In this document: positions 8,061-15,752 of the stretch, one piece after another
How positions within the stretch are numbered: position 1 is the first letter of the stretch
Layout: every line of letters begins with the position of its first letter
DNA from: Streptomyces sp. NRRL WC-3605
GTDB lineage: Bacteria > Actinomycetota > Actinomycetes > Streptomycetales > Streptomycetaceae
Assembly (NCBI RefSeq): GCF_001509795.1
Contig: NZ_LLZN01000001.1
Location: forward strand, 1 to 64,000
Direction of reading: 5' to 3'
DNA: 64,000 bases
Position numbers and translations under genes: made by a program
The notes under the pieces: model-generated
Databases searched by the model: none
What the model was told of the DNA's origin: nothing
The model's input: the letters and a program-made list of their open reading frames with translations, nothing else

Positions 8061-9305
8061 CTAGTCGGCGTCCTCGCCCTCGATGCCCAGGCCGGGCAGG
8101 AGGCCTGGGAGCAGCGGAGGAAGCGTGACCGCCGGGCCGCCCGCCGGGGCGGACGCGGACGGGGAGGCGCCGGAGCCGCCGGTGGCCTTGGGCGGGTCGA
8201 GCAGGCCGCCCGTGTTCCCGCCGAGCAGGCCCTCGTCCTCGTGGGCCGAGCCCTCGGCCGACTTGCTGGGGCTGCTGGTGCGGTGCCCGTCCTCGGTGGA
8301 GCCGCTGCCGCCGGCGCTGGGGCGGGCCGACTTGTCGGCGCCGGACGTGCCGCTGGAGGACGAGCCGGAGCCGCCACGGCCCTTGCCGTCGCCGGCGTCC
8401 TGGGTGGGCGGCGGGAGCAGGGACTGGAGCGGGGCGACCTCTTCGTCTATGGCGTCGAAGACCGACGAGACCCGGTCGCTGACGTCGCCGAGCTGGAGGG
8501 GGAGCCGCTCGCGCATGCTGCCCCAGGTGGCGCGGTGGGAGCGGGAGAACGCGGAGAGGGCCTGGATGGGGCCCAGGGAGTCCGGGTCGCGCTCGTACGC
8601 CTCGCGCAGCAGCCGGTGGCCCTCGGAGGCGTCGTGCTGCATGCCGGACAGGGCGCGGCGGATCTCGGCGAGCGACTCGTGGTCGTAATGGCCGCCGCGG
8701 CCCCGCTCCATCAGGCGGCGGGCCTCGCTCAGCCGGGTGGAGGCCTGGTCGAGGTAGACGCGCCCGCGTTCGTCCTCGCCGTCGGCCAGGACGTTGAGCT
8801 TGAAGTCCTCGATGCCGCGCTTGAGGCCGTAGAGGGAGTCGCCGGGCAGGGCGTCGCCGCTGGCGGCGGCCACCCCACCGAAGGCTCCGGCGGCCACGCC
8901 GACGCTGAGGCCGCCCGCGGTGAGTCCCTTGGCGAGGCGTGAGCGCGGGCGGAGCCTGCTCATCGGGGTCGCCCGGTGGGCCCCGCGCGCCCGCTCGGAC
9001 CGCTGTCCGGGCAGGGTGGGGCCGGCCTCGCCCGCCGCGGTGCCCTCTTGCAGCATGGCCTCCATCGCGGCCACGAGCTGGGCTCGCTGCACGACCTTGA
9101 CCTCGGGGTCGAGCACGGGCTTGGGCAGCTCGCCGAGACCCGTGGCCAGGGCCAACAGGCGCCCGTGCTCGGTCTGTTCCGCAGCAGCCGGTGCCGGTCC
9201 CCCGGGCTGCTCGGCCTGCTCGGCCGCCGTGCCCCGGTCGGTCGACTCCTCCAGGGCCTGGGCGAAGGCGCTCGCCCGCCGGTGCGCCGATACGTTCGCG
9301 ATCAC
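8061..9305 (-). CDS. rsbN: RsbN, membrane-anchored anti-sigma factor for BldN
   Basis: This 414-residue protein lies directly downstream of bldN. The cytoplasmic N-terminal part (about residues 1-120) contains a helical anti-sigma region. A single membrane segment follows (LAKGLTAGGLSVGVAAGAFGG), then a conserved extracytoplasmic region (GDSLYGLKRGIEDFKL) and a long Ser/Gly/Pro-rich tail. This is the DUF5667 layout of RsbN, which holds BldN inactive until aerial development. The start is GTG 9305, eight bases after an AGGAGG site; an in-frame GTG nine bases earlier overlaps that site. The spacer to bldN holds a BldN-type promoter, consistent with feedback control. Confidence 0.88.
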   Translation of the reverse strand: MIANVSAHRRASAFAQALEESTDRGTAAEQAEQPGGPAPAAAEQTEHGRLLALATGLGELPKPVLDPEVKVVQRAQLVAAMEAMLQEGTAAGEAGPTLPGQRSERARGAHRATPMSRLRPRSRLAKGLTAGGLSVGVAAGAFGGVAAASGDALPGDSLYGLKRGIEDFKLNVLADGEDERGRVYLDQASTRLSEARRLMERGRGGHYDHESLAEIRRALSGMQHDASEGHRLLREAYERDPDSLGPIQALSAFSRSHRATWGSMRERLPLQLGDVSDRVSSVFDAIDEEVAPLQSLLPPPTQDAGDGKGRGGSGSSSSGTSGADKSARPSAGGSGSTEDGHRTSSPSKSAEGSAHEDEGLLGGNTGGLLDPPKATGGSGASPSASAPAGGPAVTLPPLLPGLLPGLGIEGEDAD

Positions 9306-9435
9306 TGGCGGCACCTCCTCTCGTCATGACGGTCGACTCCCCAGGGGGTCCTGAGGGTTGCACCCCCTGATCGATTCCACACGATCGGGTGATCGAAGTG
9401 GATCAGGGAGTGACCACAGGGAGCCTGCATCCCGC

Positions 9436-9464
9436 ACAACGAGTGGCGCGGCACTTGGGTTACG
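9436..9464 (-). promoter_or_regulatory. Candidate BldN-dependent promoter of rsbN
   Basis: Read on the minus strand, CGTAAC (9464-9459) and CGTTGT (9441-9436) are separated by 17 bases. As I recall, BldN promoters match CGTAAC and CGTTGA about 16 bases apart. It is about 130 bases upstream of rsbN, which is a known BldN target in Streptomyces. Confidence 0.5.
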
Positions 9465-9554
9465 GACGGAGAATGAACGGGCCGCGAAGTCAACGGACTT
9501 TCACCGTGGGTGAGTTGGGGATTGCGGAGAGTGTCGGTGCGGTAGGGGGTGTGG

Positions 9555-10328
9555 TCAGCGCGCGTCGTCCGGGAGGAGCCGGGCGAGGGTGCGGACGGCC
9601 CGGTACTGGAGGGTCTTGATGGCACCCTCGTTCTTGCCCATGACACGGGCGGTCTCCGCGACGGAGAGGCCCTGGAGGAAGCGGAGGGTGACGCACTCCT
9701 GCTGCTGCGGGTTGAGCCGGCGGACGGCCTCCAGCAGTGCGGCGTTGGAGAGCGATTCGAGGACGGAGTCCTCGGGGGAGCGCTCGACCTCGTTGGCGTC
9801 GAGCATCTCGCCGGTGGTCACCTCCAGCCGGAAGCGGCTGGACTTGAAGTGGTCGGCGACCAGGTTGCGGGCGATGGTGACGAGCCAGGCGCCGAAGTCC
9901 CGGCCCTGCCAGGTGAAGGTGCCGATGCGGCGCAGGGCCCGCAGAAAGGTCTCGCTGGTGAGGTCCTCGGCGGTGGCCTTCCCTCCGACGCGGTAGTAGA
10001 TGTAGCGGTACACGGTGTCGCTGTACTGGTCGTAGAGCCGGCCGAACGCGTCGGCCTCGCCGGCCTGTGCGCGTTCGACCAGGTCCATCATGCGCGCGCT
10101 GTCGCTGTCGGCGGCGGGCCGGCGGGCGGTCGTCGCGCCGGTCGCGCGCCCCCGTCTGCCGACTGCGGCGCTCCCCTCGGCGAGCGCGTAGCACGGGCCT
10201 ACGGGTGCGGCGGTTACGGCGAGGGCGGGGACGGCGTACGCGGTGGGGACGAAACCGCGCAACAGGTCGAGGACCGTCGCGCGGAGCGTAGCCAGGCCCG
10301 AGGCGTCAACCCCGACGTGTGGGTACAC
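9555..10328 (-). CDS. bldN: BldN, ECF sigma factor for aerial hyphae formation (pro-sigma form)
   Basis: This 257-residue extracytoplasmic-function sigma factor has the long N-terminal extension (roughly 85 residues) typical of Streptomyces BldN. BldN is made as a precursor and matured by proteolysis. Sigma region 2 spans about residues 87-155 (DAFGRLYDQYSDTVYRYIYY). Region 4, with its helix-turn-helix, spans about 195-250 (LSVAETARVMGKNEGAIKTL). BldN directs chaplin and rodlin genes and bldM in relatives. The start is GTG 10328 with GGGAG five bases upstream. The gene is followed by its anti-sigma gene rsbN, and a BldD box lies upstream. Confidence 0.93.
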   Translation of the reverse strand: MYPHVGVDASGLATLRATVLDLLRGFVPTAYAVPALAVTAAPVGPCYALAEGSAAVGRRGRATGATTARRPAADSDSARMMDLVERAQAGEADAFGRLYDQYSDTVYRYIYYRVGGKATAEDLTSETFLRALRRIGTFTWQGRDFGAWLVTIARNLVADHFKSSRFRLEVTTGEMLDANEVERSPEDSVLESLSNAALLEAVRRLNPQQQECVTLRFLQGLSVAETARVMGKNEGAIKTLQYRAVRTLARLLPDDAR

Positions 10329-10667
10329 GGGACTCCCAGAGGCAGAGCTTCCATCACGTGCAGTACGGAACCTTTCACCCGTCGTAGCGACGGAGGGGTA
10401 CCGGAATGCGTCTGAGGAGAATAACGCTTCGTGCAGGCACTGCTACGCCCAGTTGCTCAAATCACCGATTGCGTCTCTTCTGTAACCGATTGACGCCCGA
10501 TCAAGTGCCACAGAGTGACCGTTTGTTGATCGAGTCCGTCCGTGTTCCGGCTGACAACGGGGCGTGTTGTGGCCGTGTGCAGCCAACGCGACTGGACAGA
10601 CGGGTGCCTGGGTAGAGAGACGGATCGGCTCGCGGGCCGGGCGTGCCCGGCGGGTGCGCGGCAACCG
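10329..10667. other. bldN upstream region (339 bp)
   Basis: This region lies between bldN and the downstream end of the HAD gene. The part near 10380-10540 is distinctly less GC-rich than its surroundings, as expected for a regulated promoter. I see a BldD box (10505-10519) and no open reading frame with coding character. Confidence 0.7.
10505..10519. promoter_or_regulatory. BldD box upstream of bldN
   Basis: GTGCCACAGAGTGAC fits the 15-base pseudo-palindromic BldD consensus nTnACnCWGnGTnAn with one mismatch. It lies about 177 bases upstream of the bldN start. BldD represses bldN during vegetative growth in S. coelicolor, so the position makes biological sense. Confidence 0.7.
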
Positions 10668-11588
10668 CTACCGGCGGCGCCGGTGCAGGGCGATCGCGGC
10701 CGCCGTGCCGCCGGCCACCGCGCCGACGCCCGCCGCCGCCGGGATGCCGACCTTGGCCGCCTTGCGGCCCGTGCGGTAGTCGCGCAGCCGCCAGTCGAGC
10801 TTGCGGGCGTGCTTGCGCAGCTTGGCGTCCGGGTTGATCGCGTAGGGGTGCCCGACCAGGGAGAGCATCGGGATGTCGTTGTGCGAGTCGCTGTACGCGG
10901 CGCAGCGCGACAGGTCCAGGCCCTCCGCCAGGGCGAGGGCGCGGACGGCCTCCGCCTTCGCCGGGCCGTGCAGCGGCTCGCCGACGAGCTTGCCGGTGTA
11001 GACGCCGTCCACCGACTCCGCGACCGTGCCGAGGGCGCCGGTCAGGCCGAGGCGGCGGGCGATCACCGTGGCGATCTCCACCGGTGCCGCCGTGACGAGC
11101 CACACCTTCTGGCCCGCGTCGAGGTGGGCCTGGGCGAGGGCGCGGGTGCCGGGCCAGATGCGCTCGGCCATGTACTCGTCGTAGATCTCCTCGCCGATCG
11201 ACTGGAGTTCGGCGACGCGGTGGCCCTTGACGATCGACAGCGCCGAGTCGCGGGCCTCCTGCATGTGCTCGGGGTCCTCGACGCCGGCCAGCCGGAACCA
11301 CGCCTGCTGCCAGGCGAACCGGGCGAGCTCGCGCGTCTCGAAGAACTTGCGCTTGTACAGGCCCCGACCGAAGTGGAAGAGGGCGGCGCCCTGCATCACC
11401 GTGTTGTCCAGGTCGAAGAACGCGGCGGCCCGGTCGTCGCCGAGCACCGGGAACTCCGGTTCGGCGGCGGAGACCTCCGTGACCTCCTGCGAGGACTTGC
11501 GCGCTGCCTCCGCCGAGGCCTCGCCAGCCAACACGCTCCGCGCCGTGGCGGGGCGCCTACGGGGAGTGAGCCATCCAAGAGCGGCCAT
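10668..11588 (-). CDS. HAD-IB family hydrolase with C-terminal membrane segment
   Basis: This protein of about 306 residues belongs to HAD subfamily IB, the group of phosphoserine-phosphatase-like enzymes. Motif I is FFDLDNTVMQG near residue 45, motif II is LVTAAPVE, the motif III lysine lies in KAEAVR, and motif IV is AYSDSHNDIPML. A short glycine/alanine-rich hydrophobic stretch and HRRRR close the protein, suggesting a membrane anchor. Starts at 11588, 11600 and 11606 are all in frame with no clear ribosome site; I chose the shortest conserved form. It diverges from the glutaredoxin gene. Confidence 0.82.
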   Translation of the reverse strand: MAALGWLTPRRRPATARSVLAGEASAEAARKSSQEVTEVSAAEPEFPVLGDDRAAAFFDLDNTVMQGAALFHFGRGLYKRKFFETRELARFAWQQAWFRLAGVEDPEHMQEARDSALSIVKGHRVAELQSIGEEIYDEYMAERIWPGTRALAQAHLDAGQKVWLVTAAPVEIATVIARRLGLTGALGTVAESVDGVYTGKLVGEPLHGPAKAEAVRALALAEGLDLSRCAAYSDSHNDIPMLSLVGHPYAINPDAKLRKHARKLDWRLRDYRTGRKAAKVGIPAAAGVGAVAGGTAAAIALHRRRR

Positions 11589-11717
11589 GTCCGTGAGCAT
11601 AGCCATTCTGTTCGGAGCCTCTGGAGTGGCGACGTTCAAAAGCTGTGAACTCTCCGCGACCGCGCAGTTAAAGGGCGTGGTCGGGCATCCGCGCCGGGGC
11701 GCGGGACAATGGCCGGC

Positions 11718-11996
11718 ATGAGCCCGCTCTTCCGCCGCACTCCGGCCAAGCCTCCGCAGGACCGGCTCGTCACCCTCGTCGGCAAACCCGACTGCCATCT
11801 GTGTGATGACGCACAGATCGTGGTGGAGCGGGTGTGCGCCGAGGCGGGCGTGCCGTGGGAGTGGAAGGACATCACCCAGGACCCGCGGCTGCACGACCAG
11901 TACTGGGAGCAGATCCCCGTCGTCCTCGTCGACGGGGAGCAGCACACGTTCTGGCGTGTGGACGAGGGTCGCCTCCGCAAAGCACTGACCGAGTAG
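11718..11996 (+). CDS. Glutaredoxin-like protein
   Basis: This 92-residue thioredoxin-fold protein carries a CHLC redox motif (GKPDCHLCDDAQ) near residue 27 and the cis-proline strand EQIPVVLVDG. It resembles the glutaredoxin/DUF836 group found just upstream of rex in Streptomyces. It is likely a small cytoplasmic thiol carrier or assembly factor. ATG 11718 is preferred over the in-frame ATG 11709. Its position beside rex and hemA suggests a link to redox balance, which is an inference. Confidence 0.82.
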   Translation: MSPLFRRTPAKPPQDRLVTLVGKPDCHLCDDAQIVVERVCAEAGVPWEWKDITQDPRLHDQYWEQIPVVLVDGEQHTFWRVDEGRLRKALTE

Positions 11997-12183
11997 TCCA
12001 AAGTTCTCCGGAAACGGCTTAGGATCGACGGCGAAGTGGTCTCGGGGGCGGGGATCGTCGAGGAGAGTGTGCGGTTTTGCCCCCAAGAGCAGAGGAACGG
12101 TGGTGCGTATGCGCCGGTTCCACAGCAGTGCGCCGGGCGTGCGTGAGCCCGGTCACGTTGGGCGGGCAAATCGGACACCATCT

Positions 12184-12212
12184 TTGTGCACGCGTTCACA
12201 AAGACATAGCCT
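12184..12212 (+). promoter_or_regulatory. rex-hem operon promoter with embedded Rex operator
   Basis: The 18-base operator TTGTGCACGCGTTCACAA (12184-12201) is a close match to the Rex operator, TTGTGAA..TTCACAA form. It overlaps a -35 box, TTGTGC (12184-12189), and the spacer of a -10 box, TAGCCT (12207-12212), 17 bases away. Bound Rex would block the promoter, so the operon is negatively autoregulated and released by high NADH. A second -10-like TAGGAT lies at 12021-12026 without a good -35. Confidence 0.85.
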
Positions 12213-12280
12213 TCATTCGACGGGGCGGTCATGTAGGGACGTGTGACCGCCTACAGCCCCGCTCTACCCGCAGGAGCACC

Positions 12281-13042
12281 GTGGCAACTGGCCGAACTCA
12301 CCGACCGGCGACCCGCAGCCGAGGGATTCCCGAGGCCACCGTCGCCCGGCTTCCGCTGTACCTCCGAGCCCTGACCGCACTGTCGGAGCGCTCGGTCCCC
12401 ACGGTCTCCTCCGAGGAGCTCGCGGCCGCGGCGGGAGTCAACTCCGCGAAGCTGCGCAAGGACTTCTCCTACCTCGGCTCATACGGGACCCGTGGCGTGG
12501 GGTACGACGTCGAGTATCTCGTGTACCAGATCTCCCGTGAGCTCGGGCTCACCCAGGACTGGCCGGTAGTGATCGTCGGCATCGGAAACCTGGGTGCCGC
12601 GCTCGCCAACTACGGCGGGTTCGCCTCCCGGGGTTTCCGGGTCGCCGCACTCATCGACGCCGACCCGGCCATGGCGGGCAAGCCCGTCGCCGGCATCCCC
12701 GTGCAGCACGCCGACGACCTGGAGCGGATCATCCAGGACAACGGCGTGTCCATCGGCGTCATCGCCACCCCGGCCGGTGCCGCCCAGGCCGTCTGCGACC
12801 GCCTCGTGGCCGCCGGCGTCACCTCCATCCTGAACTTCGCGCCGACCGTGCTGTCCGTGCCGGACGGCGTCGACGTGCGCAAGGTCGACCTCTCCATCGA
12901 GCTGCAGATCCTCGCCTTCCACGAGCAGCGCAAGGCCGGCGAGGAGGCCGCATCCGACGGCGGTGTCCAGGCCTCCGCCGCCCGCGGTACCTCCGCCGAC
13001 CAGGGACCCGACGGGGACGTACCCGCCGTGATGCCGGCATGA
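12281..13042 (+). CDS. rex: Rex, NADH/NAD+ redox-sensing repressor
   Basis: This 253-residue protein has an N-terminal winged helix (about residues 1-80, with GVNSAKLRKDFSYLGSYGTRG) and a Rossmann domain with VGIGNLGAAL near residue 98. NADH binding releases it from DNA. In Streptomyces it represses cytochrome bd, NADH dehydrogenase and its own operon when oxygen is plentiful. The start is GTG 12281, five bases after AGGAG. It overlaps hemA by four bases (ATGA), so heme synthesis is translationally coupled to the sensor. The operator lies 80 bases upstream. Confidence 0.95.
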   Translation: MATGRTHRPATRSRGIPEATVARLPLYLRALTALSERSVPTVSSEELAAAAGVNSAKLRKDFSYLGSYGTRGVGYDVEYLVYQISRELGLTQDWPVVIVGIGNLGAALANYGGFASRGFRVAALIDADPAMAGKPVAGIPVQHADDLERIIQDNGVSIGVIATPAGAAQAVCDRLVAAGVTSILNFAPTVLSVPDGVDVRKVDLSIELQILAFHEQRKAGEEAASDGGVQASAARGTSADQGPDGDVPAVMPA

Positions 13043-14760
13043 GTCTGCTTGTCGTCGGGCTGAGCCACCGCAGCGCCCCCGTCAGCGTCCTGGAGCGCGC
13101 CGCGCTGAGCGCGGACGCCCAGGTCAAGCTGGTCCAGGACACGGTCGCCGCCGAGCCGGCCACCGAGGCCGCCGTGCTCGCCACCTGCAACCGCATCGAG
13201 CTGTACGCCGACGTGGACAAGTTCCACGCCGGTGTCGCCGAGCTGTCCACGCTGCTCGCCCAGCACAGCGGGGTCGGCCTCGAGGAACTCACGCCGTACC
13301 TGTACGTCCACTACGAGGACCGGGCCGTCCACCACCTGTTCTCGGTGGCCTGCGGGCTGGACTCCATGGTGGTCGGCGAGGGCCAGATCCTCGGCCAGAT
13401 CAAGGACTCCCTGGCCAAGGCGCAGGACCTGCACAGCGCCGGACGGCTGCTGAACGACCTGTTCCAGCAGGCCCTGCGGGTCGGCAAGCGCGCCCACTCC
13501 GAGACCGGCATCGACCGCGCCGGGCAGTCCCTGGTCACCTTCGGCCTGGAGCAGCTCGCCGAGGGCGCGGACGTCGCCGCCTGGGCGCACGGCAAGAAGG
13601 CCCTGGTCATCGGGGCCGGCTCGATGTCCTCCCTGGCCGCAGCCACCCTCGCGCGGGCCGGCGTCGGCGAGATCGTCGTCGCCAACCGCACCCGGGAGCG
13701 CGCCGAGCGCCTCGCCGAGATCCTCACCGACGGCACCCACGTGCCGGCCCGCGCGGTACCGATGGACGCGGTGCCGGTCGAGCTGACACGTGCCGACGTC
13801 GTCGTGTCCTGCACCGGCGCCACCGGCCTCGTCCTCACCGCCGAGGACGTCGTCGGCGCGGTCGAGGGCCGGACCGGTCGCCCGGCCGCCTTCGACGAAA
13901 CCGGGCGTACGGCGCCCGCGCCCCGGTCGGAGGCCGACGGCACCGACGTGCCGCGCACCCCGCTGCCGCCCTCCGGAGTCGGCACCGACGAGGAGTGCCC
14001 GCTCGACCTCGCCGCGGTGCAGGGAGGTTTCTCCGTGCACGGCGAGGCCGCCGTCGCCGGCATGGACGCGGCCACCCTGGAGCAGCACGCGGCCTGGGCG
14101 GCCGGCGGTGCCGTGGACCGCCGCGAGGCGTCCCGCCGCAGCCCCGAGTCCGACGCCGAGCTGATCACCGCGCTCGCCGCGACCGCGGCCACCGTCGGCC
14201 GCATCCCCGAGCGCCGCCGGCCCGAACCGGTCGCCGAGACGCCCCGCCGGGCCCCCGTCCTCGCGCTCCTCGACCTCGCCATGCCGCGGGACATCGACGC
14301 CGCCGTGCACCGGCTCACCGGCGTGCGGCTGGTGGACATCGAGTCGCTGGCGGAGGCCTCGGCCGACGCGCCCATGGCGGCCGACGTCGACCAGGTCCGC
14401 CGTATCGTCGCCGACGAGGTCGCCGCCTTCGGGGCGGCGCAGCGGGCCGCGCACATCACGCCGACCGTCGTCGCCCTGCGCACGATGGCCGCCGACGTCG
14501 TGGCCGGCGAGATCGCCCGCCTGGAGGGCCGGCTGCCCGGTCTGGACGAGAAGCACCGCAGCGAGATCACGCAGACCGTTCGTCGCGTGGTGGACAAGCT
14601 GCTGCACGCCCCGACCGTACGGGTCAAGCAGCTCGCCGCGGAGCCCGGTGGCGCCGGCTACGCCGACGCCCTGCGGACCCTGTTCGACCTCGACCAGGAG
14701 ACGGTGGCCTCCGTCTCCCGGGCCGAGGACAGCACCGAGAAGAACCGAGGCCCACGATGA
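13039..14760 (+). CDS. hemA: Glutamyl-tRNA reductase
   Basis: This 573-residue enzyme reduces glutamyl-tRNA(Glu) to glutamate-1-semialdehyde with NADPH, the first committed step of heme synthesis. Cys50 in TCNRIELYA is the catalytic nucleophile. The SMVVGEGQILGQIK region and the Rossmann GAGSMSSLAAATLARAG are intact. Most homologues have 410-480 residues. Here about 125 extra Ala/Pro/Glu-rich residues lie between the NADPH domain strand VVVSCTGATG and the conserved VLALLDLAMPRD. This is an insertion shared, I believe, by Streptomyces. The gene overlaps both rex and hemC through ATGA. Confidence 0.95.
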   Translation: MSLLVVGLSHRSAPVSVLERAALSADAQVKLVQDTVAAEPATEAAVLATCNRIELYADVDKFHAGVAELSTLLAQHSGVGLEELTPYLYVHYEDRAVHHLFSVACGLDSMVVGEGQILGQIKDSLAKAQDLHSAGRLLNDLFQQALRVGKRAHSETGIDRAGQSLVTFGLEQLAEGADVAAWAHGKKALVIGAGSMSSLAAATLARAGVGEIVVANRTRERAERLAEILTDGTHVPARAVPMDAVPVELTRADVVVSCTGATGLVLTAEDVVGAVEGRTGRPAAFDETGRTAPAPRSEADGTDVPRTPLPPSGVGTDEECPLDLAAVQGGFSVHGEAAVAGMDAATLEQHAAWAAGGAVDRREASRRSPESDAELITALAATAATVGRIPERRRPEPVAETPRRAPVLALLDLAMPRDIDAAVHRLTGVRLVDIESLAEASADAPMAADVDQVRRIVADEVAAFGAAQRAAHITPTVVALRTMAADVVAGEIARLEGRLPGLDEKHRSEITQTVRRVVDKLLHAPTVRVKQLAAEPGGAGYADALRTLFDLDQETVASVSRAEDSTEKNRGPR

Positions 14761-15752
14761 CTCAGCAGCCACTACGGCTCGGCACCCGGCGAAGCAGGCT
14801 CGCCATGGCCCAGTCCGGGCAGGTCGCGGACACCGTGAGCCAGGTGACCGGACGCCCCGTCGAACTCGTCGAGATCACCACGTACGGTGACGTCTCGCGC
14901 GAGGCCCTGTCGCAGATCGGCGGCACGGGAGTGTTCGTCACCGCGCTGCGCGACGCCCTGCTGCGCGGGGAGGTGGACTTCGCGGTGCACTCCCTGAAGG
15001 ACCTGCCGACCGCCCAGCCCGAGGAGCTCGCCCTGGCGGCGGTCCCCGTGCGCGAGGACCCGCGGGACGTGCTCGTCGCGCGGCACGACCTCAAGCTCAC
15101 CGACCTGCCGCGCGGCGCCCGCATCGGCACGGGCTCGGCCCGCCGGGCCGCCCAGCTGAACGCGTACGCCCGCGCCCACGGCCTGGACATCGAGACGGTC
15201 CCGATCCGCGGCAACGTCGACACCCGCATCCGGTACGTGCACGACGGCGAGCTGGACGCGGTCGTCCTGGCCGCGGCCGGCATGAGCCGCATCGGCCGCC
15301 TCGACGAGGTCACCGACTTCCTGTCGGTCGACACGGTTTTGCCCGCCCCCGGCCAGGGGGCCCTGGCGATCGAGTGCACCGCGGACAACGCGGACCTCAT
15401 CGCCGCGCTCGGCGAGCTCGACGACCCCTTCACCCGGGTCGCCGTCACCGCCGAGCGGTCCCTGCTCGCCGCCCTGGAGGCCGGCTGCTCCGCCCCTGTG
15501 GGCGCGCTGGCCGACCTTCCCCCGCTCACGGCTCCGCTGGAGCGCGGGGACCGCCAGGCCGAACGGCAGATTGTCAAGGAAATGCGCCTGCGCGGCGTCG
15601 TCGGTACTACCGACGGCACGCGGACGGTGCAGCTGTCCACCACCGGTCCCGTGCCCGAGACGCACGACCAAGCGCTGGCGCTCGGTCGCGAACTCGCCAC
15701 CGAGATGCTTGCCCAGGGCGCGGCCGGTCTGATGGGGGAGCGAGCACAGTGA
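14757..15752 (+). CDS. hemC: Hydroxymethylbilane synthase (porphobilinogen deaminase)
   Basis: This 331-residue enzyme polymerises four porphobilinogen units into hydroxymethylbilane. Cys244 in EAGCSAPVGA carries the dipyrromethane cofactor. The conserved LGTRRSRLAMAQ start, the HSLKDLPT loop with its catalytic Asp nearby, and the arginine-rich RGNVDTRIR are all present. It overlaps hemA (ATGA) and hemD (GTGA) by four bases each, giving tight stoichiometry within the operon. Confidence 0.96.
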   Translation: MTQQPLRLGTRRSRLAMAQSGQVADTVSQVTGRPVELVEITTYGDVSREALSQIGGTGVFVTALRDALLRGEVDFAVHSLKDLPTAQPEELALAAVPVREDPRDVLVARHDLKLTDLPRGARIGTGSARRAAQLNAYARAHGLDIETVPIRGNVDTRIRYVHDGELDAVVLAAAGMSRIGRLDEVTDFLSVDTVLPAPGQGALAIECTADNADLIAALGELDDPFTRVAVTAERSLLAALEAGCSAPVGALADLPPLTAPLERGDRQAERQIVKEMRLRGVVGTTDGTRTVQLSTTGPVPETHDQALALGRELATEMLAQGAAGLMGERAQ

